From NCBI GenBank assembly GCA_026391115.1, contig JAPLER010000345.1, positions 1-7,359 on the forward strand: a stretch of DNA of 7,359 nucleotides, read 5' to 3'. Below, one piece after another: positions 1 through 6,733 of the stretch (the stretch's first letter is position 1; each line of letters opens with the position of its first letter). A model generated the notes under the pieces. The model was not told where the DNA came from, searched no databases, and saw only the letters and a program-made list of their open reading frames with translations. The stretch comes from Bacteroidota bacterium. Lineage in GTDB: Bacteria > Bacteroidota > Bacteroidia > Chitinophagales > Chitinophagaceae. Both the position numbers and the translations under genes were made by a program.

Positions 1-1
1 A

Positions 2-799
2 TACACCGAGCTTAAGCCAGAAAATTTAAACTTAAATGTAGTGTATGAAGATGATGATTTAATGATTGTAAATAAGCCAGCAAATATGGTAGTTCACCCT
101 GGCGTAGGTAATTACACAGGTACTTTGTTAAATGGCTTTGCATATCACATTTTACAACAAAATCCTAATTTAACAGAAGACGATTTGCCACGCTATGGAA
201 TGGTTCATAGAATTGATAAAAACACAACTGGCTTACTTGTGTTAGCTAAGAAACCAGAAGCAGCAGCACATTTAGCTAAACAATTTTTTAACCATACTGT
301 TAAAAGAAATTATGTGGCTTTGGTGTGGGGCAATATGGAACAAGATGAAGGCACCATAACAGGCAACATTGCAAGACACGCACAACATAGAAAAATGTTT
401 ACAGTGTATGCCGAGCCAGAAATTGGTAAACACGCTATTACACATTACAAGGTGTTGCAAAGATTTTATTATACAACACTTGTAGAATGTGTATTGGAAA
501 CTGGGCGTACACATCAAATACGTGTACATATGAAACACATAGGACACAACCTTTTTAATGATTGGGAATATGGTGGGGATAGAATTTTAAAAGGCACTGT
601 TTATAGCAAATACAAGCAATTTGTAGATAATTGTTTTGAGGCTTGTCCACGTTGTGCTTTACATGCTAAAACATTAGGTTTTGTGCATCCTACAACAGGA
701 AAAGAAATGATGTTTGAAGCACCATTGCCAGAAGATATTAAAGCAGTTATAGCAAAATGGGAAACATATTCTACAGCAAAAAAATTAGACCAAGAATAA
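2..799 (+). CDS. rluD: 23S rRNA pseudouridine synthase, RluD/RluA family (5' end outside the window)
   Basis: This enzyme converts specific uridines in 23S rRNA to pseudouridine in the cytoplasm; E. coli RluD acts on the helix 69 loop. The reading frame is open from the left edge, and 265 residues are visible. Against a usual length of about 320-350, the missing part is roughly the N-terminal S4 RNA-binding domain. Visible family landmarks are, in order, YEDDDLMIVNKP, the catalytic loop HRIDKNTTGLLVLAK with the catalytic aspartate codon at 215-217, GRTHQIRVHMKHIGH near 507-544, and the C-terminal LHAKTLGFVHPTTGKE. A GTG at 41-43 could be read as a start, but homologous sequence (ELKPENLNLNVV) continues upstream of it, so it is internal. 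RluD rather than RluA or RluC is inferred from overall similarity; exact target sites cannot be read from the sequence. The chain carries an unusual CX3CX2C cluster near its C-terminus. Confidence 0.93.
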   Translation, partial: YTELKPENLNLNVVYEDDDLMIVNKPANMVVHPGVGNYTGTLLNGFAYHILQQNPNLTEDDLPRYGMVHRIDKNTTGLLVLAKKPEAAAHLAKQFFNHTVKRNYVALVWGNMEQDEGTITGNIARHAQHRKMFTVYAEPEIGKHAITHYKVLQRFYYTTLVECVLETGRTHQIRVHMKHIGHNLFNDWEYGGDRILKGTVYSKYKQFVDNCFEACPRCALHAKTLGFVHPTTGKEMMFEAPLPEDIKAVIAKWETYSTAKKLDQE

Positions 800-806
800 T
801 GATTCA

Positions 807-844
807 TTGTTAATGATTAGTTTTTAATTATTAACGACTTTTTT
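807..844 (+). terminator. Possible intrinsic terminator after rluD
   Basis: The arms GTTAATGATT (809-818) and AATTATTAAC (826-835) form a 10-bp stem with one G-U pair and a 7-base loop. Two further weak pairs can be added at the base, and a run of six T follows at 839-844. The position, just after the rluD stop, suits a terminator. The stem is almost wholly A-T, so it is thermodynamically weak and some read-through into lysC is plausible. Confidence 0.4.
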
Positions 845-854
845 ATTTATAACC

Positions 855-881
855 AAAGACTAAAACTAAAAGACTAAAGAC
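855..881 (+). repeat. Short direct repeats in the A-rich leader of lysC
   Basis: AAAGACTAAA occurs at 855-864 and again at 869-878, a 14-base period, and a further AAAGAC overlaps at 876-881. The repeats sit in an A/purine-rich leader that continues to the lysC ATG at 896. They may only reflect the A-rich, unstructured ribosome-loading region common in Bacteroidota. No protein-binding role can be shown from the sequence. Confidence 0.4.
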
Positions 882-895
882 AAAAAAGAAAGAAA

Positions 896-2215
896 ATGAA
901 AATAATGAAATTTGGTGGAACCAGTGTTGGTAAACCAGAAAGAATGCATCAAGTAGCAGCATTAGTAACTGCAGAAAAAGAATCTAAAATTGTTGTATTA
1001 AGTGCATTAAGTGGAACTACAAATGCATTAATAGAAATTAGTCATCAGCTATCAATTGGATATAAAGTTGTAGCTAAACAAAAAATTGATGAATTAGAAA
1101 AATATTATAAACAATTTGTTGCAACTTTAGTTACAACTGAAAATGCTGTAAGTAAAGCACAGCAAGTAATTGCAGAGCATTTTGAGTTTTTGAATGTCAT
1201 ATTAAAAATATCTTATAGCGATGCTTTAAACAAAGATATTTTGGCTCAGGGCGAATTGTTGAGTACCAAATTATTTTGTGTTTACTTAAAAGAAAAAGGT
1301 ATTCCACATACGTTTTTATCTGCACTTGATTTTATGTGTATTGATGAAAATGAAGAGCCTAAGTTAGAAAGAATTAATAGAAGATTAAGTAGTGCCTTAA
1401 AAAATTATCCAGCTGAAACCTTATTTGTTACACAAGGTTATATATGCAGAAATGCAAGAGATGAAGTAGATAATTTAAAACGTGGTGGAAGCGATTATAC
1501 TGCATCGCTTTTGGCAAGTGTATTAAATGCAAGTGTGTGCGAAATTTGGACAGATATTGATGGAATGCACAACAATGATCCACGCGTGGTAGATAAAACA
1601 AAACCTATTGAAATATTAAGTTTTGAAGAAGCTGCTGAGCTTGCATATTTTGGTGCAAAAATTTTGCATCCAACTTGTATTTGGCCAGCACAACAAAATA
1701 ATGTGCCTGTAAAATTATTGAATACAATGCAGCCACAAGCTGCAGGTACAGTTATTCAAAAAGAAGCTGGAAGTGTTGGTGTTAAAGCCATTGCAGCCAA
1801 AGATGGCATTATTGCTATTAAAATTAAAAGTAGTAGAATGTTATTGGCGTATGGTTTTTTACGCAAGACATTTGAAGTATTTGAAAAATATAGAACATCA
1901 ATTGATATGGTTACAACAAGCGAAGTTGCTGTAGCAGTAACTGTTGATAATGATGCACACATTAAAGAAATAAGTGAAGAGCTAGAACAATTTGGTAGCA
2001 TTGAAATTGAAAGAGAGCAAACAATTATTTCAATAGTTGGTAACGAAATTTCTAAAACACCAGATGTGTTACAAACCTTGTTTAACTCAATACAATCAAT
2101 ACCTGTAACAATGGTAAACTATGGTGGTAGTCCACATAATATTTCATTATTAATTCCATCTGCATATAAAAAAGAAACTTTGCAATTGTTGAATAAAGGA
2201 TTGTTTAAGTTGTAG
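896..2215 (+). CDS. lysC: Aspartate kinase, monofunctional, lysine-sensitive type
   Basis: It phosphorylates L-aspartate to 4-phospho-L-aspartate, the first step towards diaminopimelate, lysine, threonine and methionine, in the cytoplasm. The 439 residues are a usual length. The N-terminal kinase domain (about 1-290) shows KFGGTSVG (5-12), LSALSGTTNAL (35-45), GELLSTKL (119-126), RGGSDYTA (196-203), WTDIDG (218-223), DPRVV (228-232) and the FGAKILHP segment (252-259). Two ACT domains follow, about 300-375 and 376-439. The first has M315, G320-F321-L322 and IDMVTTSEV (336-344). These align at a constant offset of three with the lysine-site residues M318, F324, D340 and S345 of E. coli LysC, so feedback inhibition by lysine is inferred. 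There is no homoserine dehydrogenase domain, which excludes ThrA/MetL. The ATG at 896 directly precedes the conserved N-terminus and has the purine-rich stretch AAGAAAGAAA before it. The next gene starts five bases after the stop, suggesting an operon. Confidence 0.95.
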   Translation: MKIMKFGGTSVGKPERMHQVAALVTAEKESKIVVLSALSGTTNALIEISHQLSIGYKVVAKQKIDELEKYYKQFVATLVTTENAVSKAQQVIAEHFEFLNVILKISYSDALNKDILAQGELLSTKLFCVYLKEKGIPHTFLSALDFMCIDENEEPKLERINRRLSSALKNYPAETLFVTQGYICRNARDEVDNLKRGGSDYTASLLASVLNASVCEIWTDIDGMHNNDPRVVDKTKPIEILSFEEAAELAYFGAKILHPTCIWPAQQNNVPVKLLNTMQPQAAGTVIQKEAGSVGVKAIAAKDGIIAIKIKSSRMLLAYGFLRKTFEVFEKYRTSIDMVTTSEVAVAVTVDNDAHIKEISEELEQFGSIEIEREQTIISIVGNEISKTPDVLQTLFNSIQSIPVTMVNYGGSPHNISLLIPSAYKKETLQLLNKGLFKL

Positions 2216-2220
2216 TATTT

Positions 2221-4686
2221 ATGTACACCATACATCAAATATCAACCATTTTAAACGCTGAAGCAATCATTAACAATGATGCAATTATCGAATATTTATT
2301 AATTGATAGCAGAAAAATTTCTTTCCCTAATACTTCTTTATTTTTTGCTTTAGTAGGCAATAGAAGAGATGGTCATAGTTACATAAAGGACGCATATAAA
2401 CAAGGAGTTAGACACTTCGTTATAAAACATAGTTTTGATACTAGCGAATATTCAGATGCTAATTTCTTAATTGTTAATGATACGCTGAACGCCTTGCAAA
2501 CATTGGCTGCCCACCATCGTAAGCAATTTAACATTCCTGTTATTGGTATTACTGGAAGCAATGGGAAAACAATTGTAAAAGAATGGCTAAATCAACTATT
2601 GCAAAACGATTTTAATATTGTTCGCAGCCCGAGAAGTTATAACTCTCAAGTGGGCGTTCCATTGAGTATTTGGCAAATGAAAGCAGCGAATACTTTGGGC
2701 ATTTTTGAAGCAGGAATTTCTACTGTTGATGAGATGGAAAATTTGCAAAAAATCATTCAGCCAACTATTGGAATACTTACAAACATTGGCGTTGCACATA
2801 ACGATGGCTTTGAAAACAATAGGCAGAAGATTCAAGAAAAATTGAAACTGACTAAAGATTGTAAACAAATTATTTGCAATGGAGATGATGAATTGATTAG
2901 AAGTCATTGTGAAAAATTAAGTAATCTTGAAACTTTTTATTGGGGTAAAAATACATCTTCAAATCTTCAAATTATTGAAGAAGTAAAAACATCAAATAAA
3001 ACTACTCTTAAAGCATTTTATCAAAATAAAAATATAGAAATTGTTGTTCCATTTACAGATGAAGCATCTATTGCAAATGCTTGTACTTGTTGGGCTGCAA
3101 TGCTTTTACTTGGGTTAGAAAATAATATTATTATTGAAAGAATGTTGCAATTGCAACCAGTGGAAATGAGAATGCAATTATTGCCTGTTATTAATAATTG
3201 TATATTAATTAATGATAGTTACAGTAACGATAGTTCATCATTTTATATAGCATTAGATTACTTAGTAACGAATGCAACGAATCGTAAAAAAACAATTATT
3301 GTTTCTGATTTTTCAGGTATTGAAAAAACGAATGCAGCTGTTTATATAAACTTTATAGAACAGCTTAGCAATAATAAAATTGATAGAGTAGTTGGTATTG
3401 GAACTGAAATATCTAAGTATCCTGAAAGCTTCATTAATAAAGGAATTGAACCCATTTTTTATGAAACAACTTCCTCTTTTTTAAACAGCATTACCACTCA
3501 TTCTTTTAAAGATGAATACATATTATTGAAAGGTGGACGATCATTTAATTTTGAAAGAATTAGTAAATGGCTTCAACAAAAAACACATCAAACCGTAATG
3601 GAAATAAACCTTACTGCTTTGGTGCATAATCTTAAAGAATATCAAAAAAACGTATTACCAACAACCAAAACAATGGCAATGGTAAAAGCGTTTAGTTATG
3701 GTAGTGGAAGTATTGAGATTGCTAAGGCTTTACAGTTTCATAAAGTAGATTATTTGGCTGTTGCTTACACCGATGAAGGCATTGATTTACGCAAAGCCGG
3801 CATTAGTTTACCTATTATGATTTTGAATGTTGAAGAAGAAAATTTTGATGCTTTAATCGAATATAATTTGGAGCCAGAAATCTTCTCATTCACTATCTAC
3901 AAAGCGTTTCATCAATATTTATTGCAACAAGGAATATCAGATTTCCCTGTTCATATTAAATTTAATACAGGAATGAACCGTTTAGGTTTTGAAGTAGCTG
4001 AAGCAAATGAATTAGCAACTTTACTTGCAACTAATAAAACAATGTTGGTGAAGAGTGTATTAAGCCATTTAGCTGCAAGTGAAGATACCAATCAAGATGA
4101 ATTTACAAAGCATCAGCAACAGTTATTTGAAGATGCTTGTAGTATTATTCATAATAAATTGAACTATAATTTTATAAAGCATATTGCCAATTCTGCTGCT
4201 ATATTTCGTAATCCTTCAAGTCAATATGATATGGTGCGTTTGGGCATTGGGTTATATGGTGTTGATAGTGCTGTTGAACATCAATTGCAACTGCAAACTG
4301 TAGCAACATTAAAAACAACCATTGCACAAATACGAACTGTTAAAGCTAATGATAGCATAGGTTATAATAGGAGAGGAGTAGTTACAAGAGATAGTAAAAT
4401 TGCAACTGTAAGAATTGGTTATGCAGATGGATTAAGTAGAAGTTTAAGTAATGGAAAAGGGTCAATGTTTTTGCATAATAGGCTTGCACCTATCATTGGT
4501 AGTGTGTGTATGGATATGACAATGATTGACATTACTGATATTCCAGAAGCAAAAGAAAATGATACAGTAGAGATATTTGGAAAGCATTTACCAGTGCAGG
4601 ATATAGCCAAATGGAGCAACACCATTGCTTATGAAACATTAAGCACAATTAGTCAAAGACTAAGAAGGATTTATGTGGAGGAATAA
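2221..4686 (+). CDS. murF-alr: Bifunctional UDP-MurNAc-tripeptide:D-Ala-D-Ala ligase / alanine racemase (MurF-Alr fusion)
   Basis: One 821-residue chain joins two cytoplasmic peptidoglycan-precursor enzymes. Residues 1 to about 455 are MurF, which ligates D-Ala-D-Ala to UDP-MurNAc-tripeptide using ATP. Visible are the N-terminal DSRKI segment (29-33), the P-loop GITGSNGKT (109-117), RSYNSQVGVPLS (138-149), EAGISTVDEM, GVAHNDGF, the EKLKL lysine region, and INDSYSND in the C-terminal ligase domain. Residues 460-821 are Alr, a PLP-dependent L/D-alanine racemase. K489 in MVKAFSYGSG is the PLP lysine and Y715 in SIGYNRRG is the catalytic tyrosine. They lie 226 residues apart, as do K39 and Y265 of Geobacillus Alr. 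GYADGLSR and GSVCMDM are also present. Both halves look complete and no frameshift is seen. The fusion is known in Bacteroidota. The ATG lies five bases after the lysC stop without a recognisable Shine-Dalgarno, pointing to translational coupling. A methionine falls exactly at the Alr boundary (codon at 3598). Confidence 0.95.
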   Translation: MYTIHQISTILNAEAIINNDAIIEYLLIDSRKISFPNTSLFFALVGNRRDGHSYIKDAYKQGVRHFVIKHSFDTSEYSDANFLIVNDTLNALQTLAAHHRKQFNIPVIGITGSNGKTIVKEWLNQLLQNDFNIVRSPRSYNSQVGVPLSIWQMKAANTLGIFEAGISTVDEMENLQKIIQPTIGILTNIGVAHNDGFENNRQKIQEKLKLTKDCKQIICNGDDELIRSHCEKLSNLETFYWGKNTSSNLQIIEEVKTSNKTTLKAFYQNKNIEIVVPFTDEASIANACTCWAAMLLLGLENNIIIERMLQLQPVEMRMQLLPVINNCILINDSYSNDSSSFYIALDYLVTNATNRKKTIIVSDFSGIEKTNAAVYINFIEQLSNNKIDRVVGIGTEISKYPESFINKGIEPIFYETTSSFLNSITTHSFKDEYILLKGGRSFNFERISKWLQQKTHQTVMEINLTALVHNLKEYQKNVLPTTKTMAMVKAFSYGSGSIEIAKALQFHKVDYLAVAYTDEGIDLRKAGISLPIMILNVEEENFDALIEYNLEPEIFSFTIYKAFHQYLLQQGISDFPVHIKFNTGMNRLGFEVAEANELATLLATNKTMLVKSVLSHLAASEDTNQDEFTKHQQQLFEDACSIIHNKLNYNFIKHIANSAAIFRNPSSQYDMVRLGIGLYGVDSAVEHQLQLQTVATLKTTIAQIRTVKANDSIGYNRRGVVTRDSKIATVRIGYADGLSRSLSNGKGSMFLHNRLAPIIGSVCMDMTMIDITDIPEAKENDTVEIFGKHLPVQDIAKWSNTIAYETLSTISQRLRRIYVEE

Positions 4687-4749
4687 AACAAATGTGCTGA
4701 TTAGCTAATATGCAATGAAAAACCATTAAATAATTAAACTTTTAAACTA

Positions 4750-5970
4750 TTGAACTTCCTTTTCGCCTGGCGATATTTTAAATCAAAAAAAACAACTAAT
4801 GCAATTAATATTATTGCGTGGGTTAGTGTTATAGCCATTGCCGTTGTAACTGCTGCAATCATTATAGTGCTTAGTGTTTTCAATGGTTTTGAAGGATTGG
4901 TAAAAGGATTATATACAGATTTTTATGCAGATATTAAAGTATCATCTGCAAATACTAAAACAATAAATATTACTAAAGAAAAACTGGAAAGCCTTAAAAC
5001 AATTAATGGCATTGTAAACTATAGTTGTATTGCAGAAGAAAAAGCTGTTTTATTAAACAATGGATATCAAAGCATAGTTGTACTTAAAGGTGTTGATAAA
5101 AATTACACGATAGTAAACAATATTCAATCTTATATTAAGCGAGGCTCATTTTCTACTGGCAATGTAGAAGAACCACAATTAATTGTTGGTGCAGGTATTG
5201 AAAATGCTGCTGCGATTGAAACAGAGCGTTCTACACAAAAGTTATTAATTTATTTGCCCCAAAGAAAAAGAACCACTTCTATCAATTCTTTGGAGAGTTT
5301 AAATTCATCAACAATACAACCTGTAGGTACTTTTTTAGTACAGCAAGAATTTGATAATAAATATGGATTTACAAACTTAGCTTTTGTAAAATATATGTTA
5401 GATATGGGTGCAGATGAATATTCATCTATTGAAATTAAATTAGCTGGAAATGCGAAACCTGATGATATAAAAAAACAGCTACAGCAATTACTATCAAAGG
5501 ATTTTAAAGTAGAAACAAGGTATGAACAAAATGCAAGTTTGTTTAAAATTATGCAAGTAGAAAAATGGTTTATCTATGCTTTGTTAAGTTTAATCATGTT
5601 GATTGCTGCCTTTAATATTGTTGGAGCATTAACTATGTTGGTACTAGAAAAACAAAAGGACATTCACATATTAAAAGCAATGGGTGCAGGAAATCAACTT
5701 ATTCAAAAAATATTTTTAACAGAAGGTGTTTTATTGGCTGTAATTGGTGGTATTATTGGCGTTACACTAGCAACAATTATTTGTATAATCCAACAACAAT
5801 TTCATTTAGTAAAATTACAAGGCGGAACTTTTATTGTAGATTATTATCCAGTAACAATGCAGCCATTAGATTTTTTGTTAACTGCTGTAACCATTGTCCT
5901 TATTGCATTTGCTGCTGCTTATTTCCCAAGCAAAAAGGCTGCAAACCAAGAATTAAATTTAAAAAGCTAA
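4750..5970 (+). CDS. ABC transporter permease, FtsX/LolC-LolE family, with TTG start
   Basis: This is an inner-membrane permease subunit of the MacB/FtsX type, most like lipoprotein-releasing LolC/LolE proteins. It has 406 residues and the family plan of four membrane segments: about 19-44, 272-298, 326-347 and 373-392. A large periplasmic domain (about 45-270) sits between the first two. After segment 2 comes EKQKDIHILKAMGA (300-313), the cytoplasmic coupling region expected to contact a LolD-like ATPase, and the end carries FPSKKAANQ. No ATPase gene is in the window, so the partner must be encoded elsewhere. The start is TTG: an in-frame TAA lies at 4735-4737, no ATG or GTG falls between it and the conserved N-terminus, and the chain from TTG (NFLFAWRYFKSKK) matches where relatives begin. 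It lies 63 bases after murF-alr and may be co-transcribed with it. Lipoprotein sorting is inferred from family; a different envelope substrate is possible. Confidence 0.88.
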   Translation: MNFLFAWRYFKSKKTTNAINIIAWVSVIAIAVVTAAIIIVLSVFNGFEGLVKGLYTDFYADIKVSSANTKTINITKEKLESLKTINGIVNYSCIAEEKAVLLNNGYQSIVVLKGVDKNYTIVNNIQSYIKRGSFSTGNVEEPQLIVGAGIENAAAIETERSTQKLLIYLPQRKRTTSINSLESLNSSTIQPVGTFLVQQEFDNKYGFTNLAFVKYMLDMGADEYSSIEIKLAGNAKPDDIKKQLQQLLSKDFKVETRYEQNASLFKIMQVEKWFIYALLSLIMLIAAFNIVGALTMLVLEKQKDIHILKAMGAGNQLIQKIFLTEGVLLAVIGGIIGVTLATIICIIQQQFHLVKLQGGTFIVDYYPVTMQPLDFLLTAVTIVLIAFAAAYFPSKKAANQELNLKS

Positions 5971-5973
5971 GCT

Positions 5974-6633
5974 TTAATGCCCAGTTGCTCCATCTCTAAT
6001 AATCTTCTTTTTCCCTTTAGTATTTTTCTCAAATTGTTCAACCAGTTTTGGTTTTAATTTTGGTTTAGGTATGCTATCAACAGTAGTAGTTGTTAGTGCA
6101 GTATTTTGAGGTACAAATTCTTTACCCAATACATAATTAACTGTTTTTATTATTCTGCCAGTTTCTGGGTCGTAGTATTTCCAAATACCATGTTCTAAAC
6201 TATATCCATCAACTTTAATAATCTTTCGCTCCACTTTAAATTGGTCATATACATCTTGTACTTCTATAGTATCAAATTGATTCTCTGGGTTAGATGCTCT
6301 CCAGCTTTCTTCGTGTTCTAATTGTCCTTGATACAAGTATTGTTGTAAACCATTTTTGTTGCCCCATTTGTAATTTTCTTTAGCAATCAATAATCCATAC
6401 ATATCATATTTTCTCCAAACGCCTTCTTTTCTATTATTTACAAACATTCCTTCTTCATCACAAGCTGGTTCTAGTCTTAAAGCATTAATATGTAACTTCC
6501 ATTTACCTTGTTTCATATTCTTGTCATCAAGCCTGTTTAATGTATCTCCATTATCAAGCAACTGAAAACTTTTATATCCTTGTGCTGTAACATTGAATGT
6601 TACAAAAAATAAAAGCCAGATAATATTTTTCAT
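5974..6633 (-). CDS. Exported hypothetical protein with MORN_2/YwqK-like repeats
   Basis: The specific function is unknown. The 219-residue product begins with a signal peptide (about 1-17: short basic start, hydrophobic core IIWLLFFVTF, likely cleavage in VTA-QG) and has no lipobox cysteine, so it should be periplasmic or secreted. The mature part carries spaced G-x-W/aromatic motifs: QGKWK (42-46), EGVWRKYD (70-77), NGLQQYLYQG (94-103) and HGIWKYYDPETG (148-159). These resemble the short beta-hairpin repeats annotated as MORN_2 or 'YwqK family antitoxin'. The GDTLNRLDD segment (29-37) before the first repeat is common in Bacteroidota members. The tail (about 180-219) is basic, with KPKLKPKL. 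The YwqK antitoxin label is a family name only, and no toxin gene is adjacent. The gene is convergent with the permease (stops 3 bases apart) and divergent from the GEVED gene. Its ATG is preceded by an A-rich leader. Confidence 0.82.
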   Translation of the reverse strand: MKNIIWLLFFVTFNVTAQGYKSFQLLDNGDTLNRLDDKNMKQGKWKLHINALRLEPACDEEGMFVNNRKEGVWRKYDMYGLLIAKENYKWGNKNGLQQYLYQGQLEHEESWRASNPENQFDTIEVQDVYDQFKVERKIIKVDGYSLEHGIWKYYDPETGRIIKTVNYVLGKEFVPQNTALTTTTVDSIPKPKLKPKLVEQFEKNTKGKKKIIRDGATGH

Positions 6634-6646
6634 TTGTATTTTTTTT

Positions 6647-6654
6647 CAAAAATA
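6647..6654 (-). promoter_or_regulatory. Bacteroidota -7 promoter element for the gene at 5974-6633
   Basis: Read on the minus strand this is TATTTTTG, a full match to the Bacteroidota sigma-ABfr -7 consensus TAnnTTTG. It lies 13 bases before the ATG, so the transcript would have a very short, A-rich 5' leader containing an A8 tract. No TTG-type -33 element is seen at the usual 19-21 base spacing, which lowers confidence. Confidence 0.4.
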
Positions 6655-6684
6655 ACTCATTGTATGTACATTATTGTCTTCTGT

Positions 6685-6716
6685 TTTGTATTGCACTTAA
6701 AAACTCTTATTTTTAC
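6685..6716 (+). promoter_or_regulatory. Candidate promoter for the GEVED-domain gene
   Basis: TTTG at 6685-6688 is followed after 20 bases by TATTTTAC at 6709-6716. This fits the Bacteroidota -33/-7 arrangement (TTTG, about 20 bases, TAnnTTTG), although the last two bases of the -7 box differ. It would put transcription start roughly 10-15 bases before the ATG at 6734. In AT-rich DNA such partial matches also arise by chance. Confidence 0.35.
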
Positions 6717-6733
6717 TGCTCAAATTATTATTT

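Noticed and set aside
41..43. GTG as the true start of the pseudouridine synthase
   Set aside because: The frame stays open to the left edge and encodes family-like residues before this codon. A start here would also remove the entire N-terminal S4 domain and part of the first conserved strand.
800..895. A lysine riboswitch (L box) in the leader of lysC
   Set aside because: The gap is only 96 bases, too short for the roughly 170-base five-helix lysine aptamer, and no multi-helix fold or conserved purine-rich core is visible.
1756..2907. Minus-strand open frames of 60-103 codons opposite lysC and murF-alr
   Set aside because: All lie opposite conserved coding sequence and show cysteine- and serine-rich, low-plausibility translations with no start context.
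4700..4709. Perfect 10-base palindrome ATTAGCTAAT upstream of the permease gene, as a possible operator
   Set aside because: It is short and AT-rich, with no second copy seen in the window; palindromes of this size are expected by chance in such DNA.
4718..4735. A tiny upstream reading frame (ATG AAA AAC CAT TAA) before the permease gene
   Set aside because: Four codons with no distinctive context or repeated regulatory codons; nothing supports translation or attenuation.
5781..5999. A 72-codon plus-strand frame overlapping the end of the permease gene
   Set aside because: It lies in another frame of well-supported permease sequence and overlaps the convergent gene, and its translation shows no domain-like pattern.
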